Source of the DNA: an uncultured Acidobacteriia bacterium
GTDB lineage: Bacteria > Acidobacteriota > Terriglobia > Bryobacterales > Bryobacteraceae
DNA length: 64,000 nt
Assembly (NCBI GenBank): GCA_903907865.1
Contig: CAIVPR010000078.1
Coordinates: forward strand, 1 to 64,000
Direction: 5' to 3'
Shown piece after piece: positions 50,661 through 60,731 of the stretch. The notes beneath the pieces were generated by a model. It was not told where the DNA came from. It worked only from the letters and a program-made list of their open reading frames with translations, and made no database searches. The number at the start of each line of letters is the position of its first letter. Positions within the stretch are counted from its first letter, which is position 1. Made by a program: the position numbers and the translations under genes.

Positions 50661-52529
50661 CTACCAGAGCTTGCCCTCGCCCGGTCCCCAGGTGACGCCG
50701 TATGTCACCCGGAATTGGGTGGTGGAGACCGCGGTGCCGGGCAACAACAGCCATCTGTAGTCGACGCCGAAGGTGGAACCGACGCCGTGCCTGAAGTTGC
50801 GCGTCACGGAGCTTCCGATAAACTTGCTGCTGTTCGACAGGTTGTTCTGTACCCCGGCAGTGACGGCGTCTATGGAGTTCCACCCCGCGTCCAATGAGAG
50901 GTTGTAGCTCCGGAACACGCTCGCCGTGTAGCTGCCAACCATGGCCTTCATTGTCGAGGTCGTGCCGTTGTTGGTACCCGGCACCACACCTTCGGTGAAA
51001 GCGATACGCATGGTGCGTCCCCTCGCGAAGCGACGGCTGACTTGGGCCGAAACATCCGGTATGGCGGTAACCCGGTAGAAGTCAGAGATTCCCGAACCTC
51101 TTCCGATCAGTATCGCGAAGGCTGGATTCACCACAACCAGTTGCAGGGACTCGCTCTGGGAAACCGTGATACCCCCGCGCAGCGAGACCTCCAAGGACTT
51201 CGACGGCGCCCAGGAGAATATCCCCCCTGCGGTATTGTTGTCCGACACGTTCAACCGATGGGAATACATGTACCCCGAATGCGAGTAGTACGCCCCAACG
51301 GTAGTGGTTCTGTCCATGCGGTAATTCAAATCGAACTGCTGGGTCAGGCCCGAAATGCCGAGGGACGTCAAGCCCGTGTTCCGGATGCCGACGTACGCAC
51401 TTCCTATGCTCAACGACAGCCTGGAGGATTGGCGCCAGGAGAGGTTGGTCTGAATACTGATCAAATGGGTGCCCTGGTCGCCGAGCTGGGTAACCGGGCT
51501 GATCGCTAGATTGAGGTCCGCAATGGAGGTAGTTGAATGCGCCAAGGCATTGTCGAGGGAACTCGAGCGCGACACGATCTGGGCCGAGCTGTCGACGCCC
51601 AACGAGAGTCGGCTCGACAGGATCCTTGCATACTTCGAACTCAGACCCTGGTTGGTGCCGCTGTAGCTGCTGGCAGCCGAGTAGTTGGTGTTGGACCCGT
51701 TGTAGTTGACAGAGAGCAGGTCGCGCTTCCAGCGATGCATGGTACTGACGGTCCAGGTAAGCGTTCGTCCCTGGGAGCCTCCTGTCGCGGCAGGGGTCGT
51801 TGGAGCCCCGGTCGGCGGTGTTGCGGTACCAGCCACGAGCGGGTTCGGAACCGTGTTTCCGTTTGCCGCTGTGTCGAAGATTTCCGTGTACCCTACGCTC
51901 CAATGCCACTTGATCGCCTGGGGGCCGACGTTTCGGGACAAGGTGTAGTTCCGGGTCAGGACGGCCGGCCCCGTGTAGTCCGCCGCGGCAGGCAATTCGG
52001 CGTCACCCGACACAACTTTGGGGCCTTCGTCAGTCCCCGTTTGGGCACCTTGGGCCTGGGGGCGGGTGGTTCCGGTCGTCGGCGCACCCGCGCCTGGCAC
52101 CGGTTCTGGAAACCGCAGCGTTGGAGCGGGGGCGGGTGGCGGCTTTCCCGTTCCGTCCTGACGGTCCGCCGGTGTCCGGAAGCGCGGGTCGGCACGGTCT
52201 TTCAGGTCGAGCATCCGGATCTGCCGCTCACGCTCTTCCAAGGGTGAAAGTTGGCGCTCCACCGGCAGTTTCCGTTCTGTCCGGGTTCGGGGGTCGGTCG
52301 GCGTGCCCTCGTCCTGAGGCGTGCTTGTCGGCGATGCCGCAGCGCTGCCCGGGGCCGCTGCCGGAGGCGGCTGCTGGACCACGGGTTGTTGCGCCAGGAT
52401 GCATGTGGATGCGAGAAGCGCTACGGCCACCGCAATCCTTGCCGGGCCACGTTTGTCGACACCGGCAATCTGGAAACACAAGCCCACACTCCAATGTCCC
52501 CCGTGGCGGGCCGCCCTGTCAAGCCGCAT
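50661..52529 (-). CDS. Large secreted beta-rich (barrel-like) protein, unknown
   Basis: About 622 residues. A signal-type hydrophobic segment (ARIAVAVALLASTCILAQ) is followed by a Pro/Ala/Thr-rich region (40-170) with a charged helix (LSPLEERERQIRMLDLKDR), then alternating strands rich in Ser, Thr and Tyr to the end (SRLSLGVDSSAQIVSRSSSL, RLSLSIGSAYVGIRNTGLTS, FRVTYGVTW). The pattern of about 20 amphipathic strands suggests an outer-membrane barrel, but no family was recognised. The start is uncertain: ATG 52529, the open frame to 52598, or a start nearer the signal. Confidence 0.65.
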   Translation of the reverse strand: MRLDRAARHGGHWSVGLCFQIAGVDKRGPARIAVAVALLASTCILAQQPVVQQPPPAAAPGSAAASPTSTPQDEGTPTDPRTRTERKLPVERQLSPLEERERQIRMLDLKDRADPRFRTPADRQDGTGKPPPAPAPTLRFPEPVPGAGAPTTGTTRPQAQGAQTGTDEGPKVVSGDAELPAAADYTGPAVLTRNYTLSRNVGPQAIKWHWSVGYTEIFDTAANGNTVPNPLVAGTATPPTGAPTTPAATGGSQGRTLTWTVSTMHRWKRDLLSVNYNGSNTNYSAASSYSGTNQGLSSKYARILSSRLSLGVDSSAQIVSRSSSLDNALAHSTTSIADLNLAISPVTQLGDQGTHLISIQTNLSWRQSSRLSLSIGSAYVGIRNTGLTSLGISGLTQQFDLNYRMDRTTTVGAYYSHSGYMYSHRLNVSDNNTAGGIFSWAPSKSLEVSLRGGITVSQSESLQLVVVNPAFAILIGRGSGISDFYRVTAIPDVSAQVSRRFARGRTMRIAFTEGVVPGTNNGTTSTMKAMVGSYTASVFRSYNLSLDAGWNSIDAVTAGVQNNLSNSSKFIGSSVTRNFRHGVGSTFGVDYRWLLLPGTAVSTTQFRVTYGVTWGPGEGKLW

Positions 52530-52634
52530 TGGCCCGGACCCGGTCCCTAGGGGCCGAAAGTGCGAATCCTCACCATAAAGTTTTTTTGTCATACCCACGA
52601 TAAGTAGATGTAGGAAAATAGGTTAGCCCCCCGG

Positions 52635-54020
52635 ATGCAAAAATACGACCTCATCGTCATCGGTTCCGGCCCCGCCGGACAGAGAGCCGCGATCCAAGCC
52701 GCCAAGGCCGGAAAGCACGTTGCCCTAGTGGAACGAAGGGAAGTGATCGGAGGTGCCTGCATCAACACCGGCACCATCCCCAGTAAGACCATGCGCGAGG
52801 CGGTTCTGCACCTTTCGGGGTACATGTACCAGTCCGTCTATGGCATGAACTATCGTGTCAAGGACAAGATCTCGATGGCGGACCTCTCGTTCCGGGTCCA
52901 GCACGTCATCAAGACGGAGATTGACGTCACCCAAGCCCAGCTGTCGCGCAACAACATCGACATGCTGTCCGGCGTCGCCAGCTTCATTGACCCCACCCAC
53001 GTCGCGGTCGAGAACTCGCGCGGCCGCACCGAGATCGAGGCCCCGTTCGTCATCATCGGCACCGGCACCAAGCCCGCCGCCTCTGCCCGCGTACCAATCA
53101 ACGGCACCACCATCATCAACAGCGACCAGATCCTGTCGATGCCCAACATCCCCCGCACCCTGATCGTGGTCGGCGGCGGCGTCATCGGCGTCGAGTATAC
53201 GTGCATGTTCGCGACCCTCGGCGTGCGCGTCATCCTCGTCGAGAAACGCCCCCGGCTCTTGGAGTTCGCCGACGCCGAGATGGTCGAAGCGCTTTCCTAC
53301 CACCTGCGCGACAGCCGCGTCACGCTCCGCCTCAACGAAGAAGTGGAGAGCGTGGAGGAATCGGGCGGCTCGGTCGTGGCCAACCTGATGAGCAAGAAGA
53401 AAATTTCGGGCGACGCCCTGCTCTACGCCGTTGGCCGCTCCGGCAACGTGGACGAATTGAACCTCGCTGCCGCCGGAATCGAGGCCGACAACCGCGGCCG
53501 CATCACGGTGGATGCCGACTTCCGCACCAAGCAGCCCAACATCTTCGCCGTCGGCGACGTCATCGGCTTCCCCAGCCTCGCCTCCGTCTCCATGGAGCAG
53601 GGCCGGATCGCCGCCGGGCGCGCCTTCGGCATCCCGCTGCATTCCAATCCCGAAAACTATCCCTACGGCATCTACACGATCCCCGAAATCTCCTTCATCG
53701 GCAAGACCGAGGAACAGCTGACCGAGGACGATGTCCCCTACGAAGTCGGCGTCGCCTACTACCGCGAAATCGCGCGCGGGCAGATCCGCGGCGACACTAC
53801 CGGCCGCCTGAAACTGATCTTCCACCGCGAAACCCACAAGATCCTCGGTGTGCATATCATTGGGGAAGGTGCCAGCGAACTGCTCCACATCGGCCAAGCT
53901 GTCATGATCCTGGGCGGTCCGGTCGATTATTTCGTCGACACCGTATTCAACTACCCGACGCTGGCGGAGTGCTACAAGGCCGCCGCGTTCAACGGGCTCA
54001 ACAAACTCAGTCGTTTCTAG
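52635..54020 (+). CDS. sthA: Soluble pyridine nucleotide transhydrogenase SthA
   Basis: A 461-residue flavoprotein that exchanges hydride between NADPH and NAD+. FAD motif IVIGSGPAGQRAAI starts at residue 8, NAD motif IVVGGGVIGVEYTCMFATLG at about 177, and the FAD motif AVGDVIGFPSLASVS at about 305. The lipoamide-dehydrogenase disulfide CxxxxC is replaced by Cys42-Ile-Asn-Thr-Gly-Thr47, the loss of the second Cys that defines SthA. GTIPSKTMREA follows. It is followed at 19 bases by a ROK-like gene. Confidence 0.9.
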   Translation: MQKYDLIVIGSGPAGQRAAIQAAKAGKHVALVERREVIGGACINTGTIPSKTMREAVLHLSGYMYQSVYGMNYRVKDKISMADLSFRVQHVIKTEIDVTQAQLSRNNIDMLSGVASFIDPTHVAVENSRGRTEIEAPFVIIGTGTKPAASARVPINGTTIINSDQILSMPNIPRTLIVVGGGVIGVEYTCMFATLGVRVILVEKRPRLLEFADAEMVEALSYHLRDSRVTLRLNEEVESVEESGGSVVANLMSKKKISGDALLYAVGRSGNVDELNLAAAGIEADNRGRITVDADFRTKQPNIFAVGDVIGFPSLASVSMEQGRIAAGRAFGIPLHSNPENYPYGIYTIPEISFIGKTEEQLTEDDVPYEVGVAYYREIARGQIRGDTTGRLKLIFHRETHKILGVHIIGEGASELLHIGQAVMILGGPVDYFVDTVFNYPTLAECYKAAAFNGLNKLSRF

Positions 54021-54039
54021 CACCCCAGTGGGAGGAAAT

Positions 54040-54972
54040 ATGAGTCAAGACATCGTCGGCGTCGTAGCAGCCGGCAACATCGTGGCAGGATTTGTTCAGG
54101 ACAGCCGCTTGGCTTCCACCATCCGCGTCTTCCCGCCGTCGGACGCTGAGACCGAGGTCAGCGAGGACGGCATCCTCCCGCTGGGCCTGCCCACCATGCC
54201 CGTGGAGGCCATCGCCGAGACCATCGCCGCAATGGTCGCCGAACTTTGCCACGAAACCGGGCGCGATCCGATGGGCTTGGGCCTCGGTTTCCCCGGCATC
54301 ATCCGCAACGGCATCGTCGAGGATTCGCCCAACCTCAAGCAAGTGAAGGGGGCGCACATCGCCAACGCGGTGGCTTCCGCCCTTGCAGGCATCGGGCTGC
54401 GGATTCCGGTGCGCGTGTGCAATGACGCTGACGCCGTCGCAGCCGGCCTCGCCACCACGCGGGGACGTACCGAGCGGGTCACCCGCGTCTGGACGCTGGG
54501 CAACGGCGTCGGTTTCGGCCGCTACCCCATGGGGGACGGCATTTGGGAAGGCGGACACACCACCGTTTCGCTCGACCCCAAGGAGAGCTTCTGCGGCTGC
54601 GGCGGCAAGGGGCATTTGGAGGGCATCGTCGGCAACCGCTCCATGCGCCTCCGTTTTCTGGACTTGGAGCCCGACGAGGTGTTCGCCAACGCCGCCGAAG
54701 GCAACCAGCGCTGCGCCGATTTTGAAAAGCTCTGGCACCGCGCGATTGCCGCCGCGTCGGCTACCAGCATCCACCTCGACGGCGCGGGGCGGTTCTTCCT
54801 TTCGGGTCCGAACTCGCGCTTTGTGAAGATCGGCCTCCTAAACCAATATCTGCACGAGATGGTGACGATGTCGCCGCTACAGGGCAGCATTTTCGAGGTG
54901 GTGCCGGCGAGCCCGGAAATCGAGATTGTTGGCGCAGCCGCGAACGTGCTGCGTTACATGGGCGCGGCGTAG
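54040..54972 (+). CDS. ROK-family protein with degenerate ATP loop
   Basis: A 310-residue ROK-fold protein. It retains the catalytic-type Asp region (RVCNDADAVAAGLA, about 126-139), GLGLGFPGIIRNGIV and the zinc loop FCGCGGKGHLEGIVG. The third zinc Cys is His, and the N-terminal phosphate loop is IVGVVAAGNIVAG in place of the usual DxGGTK, so ATP binding may be lost or altered. It could be a glucokinase relative or a non-catalytic sensor. GGAGG six bases before ATG 54040 fixes the start. It follows sthA closely. Confidence 0.7.
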   Translation: MSQDIVGVVAAGNIVAGFVQDSRLASTIRVFPPSDAETEVSEDGILPLGLPTMPVEAIAETIAAMVAELCHETGRDPMGLGLGFPGIIRNGIVEDSPNLKQVKGAHIANAVASALAGIGLRIPVRVCNDADAVAAGLATTRGRTERVTRVWTLGNGVGFGRYPMGDGIWEGGHTTVSLDPKESFCGCGGKGHLEGIVGNRSMRLRFLDLEPDEVFANAAEGNQRCADFEKLWHRAIAAASATSIHLDGAGRFFLSGPNSRFVKIGLLNQYLHEMVTMSPLQGSIFEVVPASPEIEIVGAAANVLRYMGAA

Positions 54973-54982
54973 CAGGGGCACG

Positions 54983-55534
54983 TTGTCGATTCCCCGCGTC
55001 GCACACTTGCCGGTCGAGGCCCAAGCACTGCTGATTCTGCTGTGCGGCTTGGCCGTGGTGTGGGACCTCCGCTCGCGCCGGATCCCGAATTGGCTATGTC
55101 TTTGCGCAGCCCTCGCGGGCCTCTTGTGGAACGCCTTGGCACCGGAGGGCGCGGGTTGGCTGGCGGGCCTGGAAGGCCTTGGCACCGGCTTCGCCCTGTA
55201 CCTACCGCTCTACATTCTCCGCGCGCGCGGTGCCGGGGACGTCAAGCTTCTAGCCGCAGCGGGAGCCATTGTCGGTCCAGCCAACTGTTTCTGGCTGTTC
55301 CTGTATGCGTCGGTCGCGGGGGGTGTGGTGGGCCTCGGATTGGTCGCGGTGAAGGGCCGAGTAGGAAAGACGCTGTTCAACGTGGCGTGGATTGTGCGCG
55401 AGCTGGCCCACTTCCGGGCCCCGCACAAATCCAGCCCCGAGTTGGACGTCCGCGCCACGGAAGGACTGCGCCTCCCTCACGCCATTCCTGTGGCGCTCGG
55501 GGCAATTGCCTTGATGGTGGCGGAAGCCCGCTAG
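54983..55534 (+). CDS. Type IV prepilin peptidase, CpaA/TadV-like (A24)
   Basis: A 183-residue membrane protease. The two aspartate motifs of A24 peptidases are present: WDLRSRRIPNW (Asp with basic loop) and GAGDVKLLAAAG (GxGD). It lacks the N-terminal methylase domain of PilD, so it is the short TadV/CpaA form that processes Flp/Tad-type prepilins. TTG 54983, with AGGGG upstream, is a tentative start. No tad or flp genes are beside it in the window, and purF is convergent. Confidence 0.83.
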   Translation: MSIPRVAHLPVEAQALLILLCGLAVVWDLRSRRIPNWLCLCAALAGLLWNALAPEGAGWLAGLEGLGTGFALYLPLYILRARGAGDVKLLAAAGAIVGPANCFWLFLYASVAGGVVGLGLVAVKGRVGKTLFNVAWIVRELAHFRAPHKSSPELDVRATEGLRLPHAIPVALGAIALMVAEAR

Positions 55535-56979
55535 ACGCCGGCTTTTTTTCCAGCCCTTACCAATTGGTCGATGTTGACGAAGTCGGTCGGATAGTCGCCG
55601 GTGTAACACGCGTAGCAGTATTCGCCCTTGGTGTCGGAAACCGCGCGGTTCAGCCCGGGCATCGACAGGTACGCCAGCGAATCGGCCTCGATGAACCGGC
55701 GGATCTCCTCGATCCCGCTGTTCGCCGCGATCAACTCGCTCTTGTTCGGCGTGTCCACCCCGTAGAAGCACGGCGAGATGGTCGGCGGACACGAAATCCG
55801 CAGGTGAACTTCCCGCGCCCCCGCGTTCCTCACCATGCGCACGATCTTGCGGCTAGTGGTCCCGCGCACGATGGAATCGTCCACCAGCACCACCTTCTTG
55901 CCTTCCAATAGCGCGCGGATCGGGTTCAGCTTGAGCTTAACCCCGAAGTCGCGGATCGCCTGCGAGGGCTCGATAAACGTCCGGCCCACGTAGTGGTTGC
56001 GGATCAGCGCCTGGCGATACGGCAAGCCCGATTCCGCCGAATACCCCAACGCCGCGGTGTTGCCCGAATCCGGCACCGGAACCACGATGTCTGCGTCCGC
56101 CGGGGCTTCCCGCGCCAGCAGCACGCCCATCATCTCCCGCGACGTCTGCACAGGCCGCCCAAACACCAGCGAGTCCGGCCGCGCGAAGTACACATGCTCG
56201 AAGACGCACTGTGACCTGGGTTTTTCGGTGGTGTAGCGCTCGCGTGTCACGCCCTCGGGACCCACGATCACCATCTCGCCCGGCTGCACGTCGTTCAAAT
56301 ACACCGCGCCCAGCAGGTCGAACGCGCAGGTTTCGGACGCGAACACGTAGGCCGACGGCTTGCCCGGCACTTCCAGCCAACCCATCGCGAGCGGACGGAA
56401 CCCGTACGGGTCTCGGGCCACGATGATGCGGTCCTGGGCCAAGAACACTAAGGAAAACGCGCCTTCCAACTGCAGGAGCGCCTCGCGCAAGGCACCGGCA
56501 AGAGTCTTTTCCCGCGAATTTGCCACCAAGTGCAGGACGACTTCGGTGTCGCTGGACGCTTGGAAGATCGAGCCGCGGTCCTCCAGCTCTTTCCGGAGCT
56601 CTGTCGCGTTGGTGATGTTGCCGTTGTGCGCGACCGCAATCAGGCCCTTGTTGCAGTGGACCGAGAACGGCTGCGCGTTGAGCGCCACCGTGTCGCCTGT
56701 GGTGGAATACCGGGTGTGCCCGATCGCCAAAGACCCGGGCAGCTTGCCGATTACCTCCGGCGTGAAGATGTCCGAAACATGGCCCATCTTCTTCTGGGTG
56801 TGGATGGTCTTCCCGTCCCAGGTGGATACGCCCGCGCTCTCTTGGCCGCGGTGCTGTAGCGTATAGAGCGAATAGTAGGCCAGCTTGGAAGCTTCCGGGT
56901 GGCCGTGGATGGCAACTACGCCGCACTCCTCGTGCAGTTTGTCGAACACGTCTTCCGCGTCTAGCAGGGCATCATGCAT
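55531..56979 (-). CDS. purF: Amidophosphoribosyltransferase PurF
   Basis: First committed enzyme of purine synthesis (PRPP + glutamine to phosphoribosylamine). The 482-residue protein starts with an 18-residue propeptide, then Cys19 ([10 protein letters not shown]), the N-terminal nucleophile after cleavage, and TLQHRGQES. The PRTase motif is [13 protein letters not shown]. The Cys ligands of a B. subtilis-type 4Fe-4S cluster are visible ([27 protein letters not shown]). ATG 56979 overlaps purL by 8 bases; order purQ-purL-purF. Confidence 0.95.
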   Translation of the reverse strand: MHDALLDAEDVFDKLHEECGVVAIHGHPEASKLAYYSLYTLQHRGQESAGVSTWDGKTIHTQKKMGHVSDIFTPEVIGKLPGSLAIGHTRYSTTGDTVALNAQPFSVHCNKGLIAVAHNGNITNATELRKELEDRGSIFQASSDTEVVLHLVANSREKTLAGALREALLQLEGAFSLVFLAQDRIIVARDPYGFRPLAMGWLEVPGKPSAYVFASETCAFDLLGAVYLNDVQPGEMVIVGPEGVTRERYTTEKPRSQCVFEHVYFARPDSLVFGRPVQTSREMMGVLLAREAPADADIVVPVPDSGNTAALGYSAESGLPYRQALIRNHYVGRTFIEPSQAIRDFGVKLKLNPIRALLEGKKVVLVDDSIVRGTTSRKIVRMVRNAGAREVHLRISCPPTISPCFYGVDTPNKSELIAANSGIEEIRRFIEADSLAYLSMPGLNRAVSDTKGEYCYACYTGDYPTDFVNIDQLVRAGKKAGV

Positions 56980-59179
56980 GGTTGGTGGTGTGGATGAGGT
57001 TCGGCAGGGCACTCTCGAAGGTATTCGAGAGATCGGCGACGGGGATGTCGATCAAACTGCGCATTCCGTTTTGGATTTGTAGCCGAGCCTTCATTGTAGC
57101 GCCAATCACGACCGCCTCCACGCCGTTTTCGCGGGCCAGTTCCAGCACGCGCTCCGGGACCTTCGTCGAAACCAAGATCCGCGAGGGACCTTCATGGAAG
57201 AGTGAGAAATCGGCGCGCCCGTCGGGAATCGCCACCGCCGCGCCGATGCCGCCGTAGCTGCATTCCGCGAGCGCAACCGCCAGCCCGCCGTCGCCCAAAT
57301 CGTGTGCCGACCCGGCCAAGCCTTCCGCCGCAACCGCCCGCATCGCGTTGTGCACGCTCAACTCGTAGTCCATGTCGAGGGCTGGAGGTAGTCCCCAAGT
57401 CTGTCCCAGTAGGACCTTGGCGTATTCGGTGGACCCGAAACGCGTCGCGTCAGTCGTCCCAAAACCGCCCAGCAGAACGACGCTCAGGCCTTCTTCCCGG
57501 AATGCCGACGGCACCGGGGCCGCTGTCTTCATCAGTCCGACGATGCCGAGGACAGGGGTCGGCAGGATCGCCTCGCCCAAAGTTTCGTTGTACAGGCTGA
57601 CGTTGCCGCCTGTGATGGGCGATTCGAAATGCCGGCAGGCCTCGGCCATGCCTTCGATCGACTCCACCAGCTGCGCCATAATTTCCGGGCGTTCGGGATT
57701 GCCGAAATTCAGGTTGTTCGTCGCCGCCACCGGAACCGCCCCCGTGGTCGCCAAGTTCCGGCAGCATTCGGCCACCATCAGCTTGGTGCCTTCGCGCGGA
57801 TCGAGCGCGCAGTAGCGCCCGTTGCCGTCCAGCGACATGGCAATCGAGGTGTCCGTGCCCTTCACCCGCACAACCGCCGCGTCGGAACCCGGTCCGGCCA
57901 GCGTGTTGGTGCGGACTTGGTAATCGTACTGCTCCCAAATCCAGCGCTTCGAGCAAAGATCGGGCGACCCCACCAGTTTCAACAAGGCCGCATTGCAATC
58001 CACCTCCACGATCTCCGCCGGACCCTCCATGGGAAATTTCCGGTACGGTGCCGCGTTGTGCGGACGGTCGTACTTCGGAGCCTCGTCGGCCAGTGCGGGA
58101 TTCGGGATCTCCGCCTCGATCCGCCCTTGGTGCCGGATCCGCAGGATGCCGTCCTCGGTGACGACGCCGATGGTCACCGCATCCAGCCCCCACTTGCGGA
58201 AAACGTGGAAGACTTCCTCCTCGCGCCCTTTTTCGGCCACCAGCAGCATGCGCTCCTGGGATTCCGAAAGCAGCATCTCGTAGGCGGTCATGCCTTTTTC
58301 GCGCTGCGGAACCTTGTCGAGGTCAATGTCGATGCCCACCCCGCCGCGGCTGCCCATCTCGCATGACGACGAAGTCAGACCCGCCGCGCCCATGTCCTGG
58401 ATCGCGACGATGGCACCTGTCTGCATGGCCTCGATGCAGGCTTCCAGCAGCAGCTTTTCCATGAACGGGTCGCCGACTTGGACGTTCGGCCGCTTCTCCA
58501 TGGACTTCTCATCGAACTCGGCCGAGGCCATCGACGCGCCGTGGATCCCGTCTCGCCCGGTCTTCGCCCCGACGTAAATCACCGGATTGCCGATGCCGCT
58601 CGCCTTGGCGTAGAAAATCTCGTCCTTCTTGCAGACGCCGAGCGCGAACACGTTCACCAGCGGGTTTCCGGCGTAGGAATCGTCGAACTTGCACTCGCCG
58701 CCGACCGTCGGCACGCCGAAGCAGTTGCCGTAGTGGGAAATGCCGGAGACCACGCCGGCCAGAATCCGCATGTTTTTCGGATTCGGCTCGCCGAAGCGCA
58801 GCGAATCGAGCACCGCGATGGGCCGCGCGCCCATCGTGAAGATGTCGCGCAGGATGCCGCCAACGCCCGTGGCCGCTCCTTGGAACGGCTCGATGTAGCT
58901 GGGATGGTTATGGGATTCGATCTTGAACGCCACCACCCAATCACCGCCGATGCCGATCACGCCGGCGTTCTCGCCCGGCCCTTGCACGACGTATTTGCCC
59001 TCGTTGGGCAGCTTGCGCAGATGGATGCGGGAGCTCTTGTAGGAGCAGTGTTCGCTCCACATGACACTGAACACGCCGAGCTCGGTGTAGCTGGGCTCGC
59101 GCCCGAGCAGCGAGACGATCTTGTCGAACTCGCCCTGTGTGAGCTGGTGCTTTTTGATCAGCTCCGGGGTGATTTTCAT
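56972..59179 (-). CDS. purL: FGAM synthase, large subunit (small-type PurL)
   Basis: Converts FGAR to FGAM with ammonia from PurQ. The 735-residue protein is the small bacterial form: [38 protein letters not shown] and [52 protein letters not shown] and [14 protein letters not shown] in the second half. This form works with PurQ and the small PurS; purS is not seen beside purQ. The 4-base overlap with purQ implies coupling. ATG 59179 suits the family start [11 protein letters not shown]. Confidence 0.96.
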   Translation of the reverse strand: MKITPELIKKHQLTQGEFDKIVSLLGREPSYTELGVFSVMWSEHCSYKSSRIHLRKLPNEGKYVVQGPGENAGVIGIGGDWVVAFKIESHNHPSYIEPFQGAATGVGGILRDIFTMGARPIAVLDSLRFGEPNPKNMRILAGVVSGISHYGNCFGVPTVGGECKFDDSYAGNPLVNVFALGVCKKDEIFYAKASGIGNPVIYVGAKTGRDGIHGASMASAEFDEKSMEKRPNVQVGDPFMEKLLLEACIEAMQTGAIVAIQDMGAAGLTSSSCEMGSRGGVGIDIDLDKVPQREKGMTAYEMLLSESQERMLLVAEKGREEEVFHVFRKWGLDAVTIGVVTEDGILRIRHQGRIEAEIPNPALADEAPKYDRPHNAAPYRKFPMEGPAEIVEVDCNAALLKLVGSPDLCSKRWIWEQYDYQVRTNTLAGPGSDAAVVRVKGTDTSIAMSLDGNGRYCALDPREGTKLMVAECCRNLATTGAVPVAATNNLNFGNPERPEIMAQLVESIEGMAEACRHFESPITGGNVSLYNETLGEAILPTPVLGIVGLMKTAAPVPSAFREEGLSVVLLGGFGTTDATRFGSTEYAKVLLGQTWGLPPALDMDYELSVHNAMRAVAAEGLAGSAHDLGDGGLAVALAECSYGGIGAAVAIPDGRADFSLFHEGPSRILVSTKVPERVLELARENGVEAVVIGATMKARLQIQNGMRSLIDIPVADLSNTFESALPNLIHTTNHA

Positions 59180-59850
59180 TTGGAGAGTACCGGGATGTTT
59201 GCCAGAATGGACTGGAAGATGCCGAGTCCGTCGGTGGAGCCCATCAGCGGGTCGCAAGCGCGCTCCGGGTGCGGCATCATGCCGAGCACGTTGCGCTCCT
59301 TGTTCAAGATGCCCGCGATGTCTCGCTTGGAGCCATTCGGATTGTCGAGGTAGCGGAACGCGACGCGGTCTTCGGCCTCGAGTTCGTCCAGGGTGCGGTC
59401 GTCGGCAAAGTAGCAGCCGTCGCCGTGCGCGATCGGAATCCTCAGAATGGAGCCTTGGGGGACCAGCGAAGTGAACGGGGAATTCGAGGTTTCCGTCCGC
59501 AGCCGCACTTCCTTGCAGATGAAGCGGAGGTCCTGGTTACGCAGCAGCGCCCCAGGAAGAAGGCCGGCTTCAACAAGGATTTGGAAGCCGTTGCACACGC
59601 CGATGACGAGGCCGCCGTCGGCCGCGAACTTCTTTACCGCCGCCATGACGGGCGAGAAGCGGGCGATGGCACCGCAGCGCAGGTAGTCGCCGTAGGAGAA
59701 GCCGCCGGGGAGGATGACGGCGTCAACATCGCCCAAGTCGGGCGAGTCGTGCCAGATGAATTTGGCGTTTCCCTTCAGGTTCTCGTTGATTGCGAACCAT
59801 GCATCATGGTCGCAATTACTGCCGGGGAAAACGACGACGCCAGCTTTCAT
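59176..59850 (-). CDS. purQ: FGAM synthase, glutaminase subunit PurQ
   Basis: A 224-residue class I glutamine amidotransferase feeding ammonia to PurL. The start is [16 protein letters not shown]; the oxyanion strand is [20 protein letters not shown]; the nucleophile Cys is in [20 protein letters not shown]; and [10 protein letters not shown] with PHPERACD provides the catalytic His-Glu. First gene of the purQ-purL-purF operon on this strand. The next 100 bases upstream show no purS reading frame. Confidence 0.96.
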   Translation of the reverse strand: MKAGVVVFPGSNCDHDAWFAINENLKGNAKFIWHDSPDLGDVDAVILPGGFSYGDYLRCGAIARFSPVMAAVKKFAADGGLVIGVCNGFQILVEAGLLPGALLRNQDLRFICKEVRLRTETSNSPFTSLVPQGSILRIPIAHGDGCYFADDRTLDELEAEDRVAFRYLDNPNGSKRDIAGILNKERNVLGMMPHPERACDPLMGSTDGLGIFQSILANIPVLSK

Positions 59851-59979
59851 TGGGGAAACCCTATTTTAGCAGTGCGGCGACCACTGAAGCCGCCTGCGAT
59901 CCGGTTCAATCCGTCGGGAGCTGCCGGGACAGCGTTTTGCTGCGAACGAACAGCGTCTGCAGACGTATTCCAAGAGCAG

Positions 59980-60729
59980 ATGCACCGAAAACGATCGCCC
60001 GTGATTGCCGTCCTTTTGACCTTGGCGTTCGCCTCACAGCCGGTCGTCGTTCATGCCCAGGCAGCGCAGGCATTCATCATCGTCTCCATCAAACCACATC
60101 GCGGGAGTGGCGATAGCTCAGACCGCAAGATTCTCCCGGGCGGTCGGTTTGTCGGCAGCAATGTGAATGTCCGCACCATGATGCGGATTGCCTTCAGCCC
60201 CGCGGATCACACCGGTGGTGATTCCTGGGTCGATTCGGAAACATACGATATCGACGCCAAAGTCGAAGGCGTGGATGGAATCCTGCCCGAACAATTGCCT
60301 CAACTCATGCTCTCCCTGCTCCGAGACCGATTCCGGCTGCGGTTTCACCGCGTGACGAAGGATGCGCCGGTGTACTAGCTGGACGTCGCCAAGAGCGGGC
60401 CCAAACTGAAGGCTTCCCAAACCGTCGGCCAACCTTCCATGAGCACCAACTTCCTAGGGGCTGACGGCACTCTGACGGCGTCGCGAGTCACAATGTCCGG
60501 ACTGGCGGGCGCGCTGCAACGGCAAACGGGACGCCCCGTGCTGGATCGCACCGGGCTAAGCGGCGAGTACGAGTTGGCTCTGAGATGGTCGCGCGACGAG
60601 ACAGCTGATTCCGCCACCCCCTCCATCTTCACGGCAGTGCAGGACCAACTCGGGCTGAAACTGACCGTAGGCAAAGGCCAGATAGAGAGTGTCGTGGTCG
60701 ACCACGTCGAAAGACCGTCCGAAAACTAG
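59980..60729 (+). pseudogene. TIGR03435 family protein, nonsense mutation
   Basis: A secreted protein of the TIGR03435 soil-associated family. ATG 59980 begins a signal peptide (VIAVLLTLAFASQPVVVHA), followed by FIIVSIKPHRGSGDSSDRKI, FVGSNVNVRTMMRIAF and LMLSLLRDRFRLRFHRVTKD. At 60376-60378 the frame meets TAG, where relatives read VYxLxVAKxGPKLK; the same frame continues through LDVAKSGPKLKAS, LQRQTGRPVLDRTGLSGEYE and LGLKLTVGKGQIESVVVDHV to the stop at 60729. A single change (for example GAG or CAG to TAG) explains it. Intact length would be 249 residues. The family is expanded in Acidobacteriota, so loss of one copy is tolerable. Confidence 0.88.
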
Positions 60730-60731
60730 CG

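Noticed and set aside
60376-60378. TAG as a pyrrolysine or read-through codon
   Set aside because: No PylT/PylS genes are in view, and the family has an ordinary residue here; a nonsense mutation is the simpler reading.
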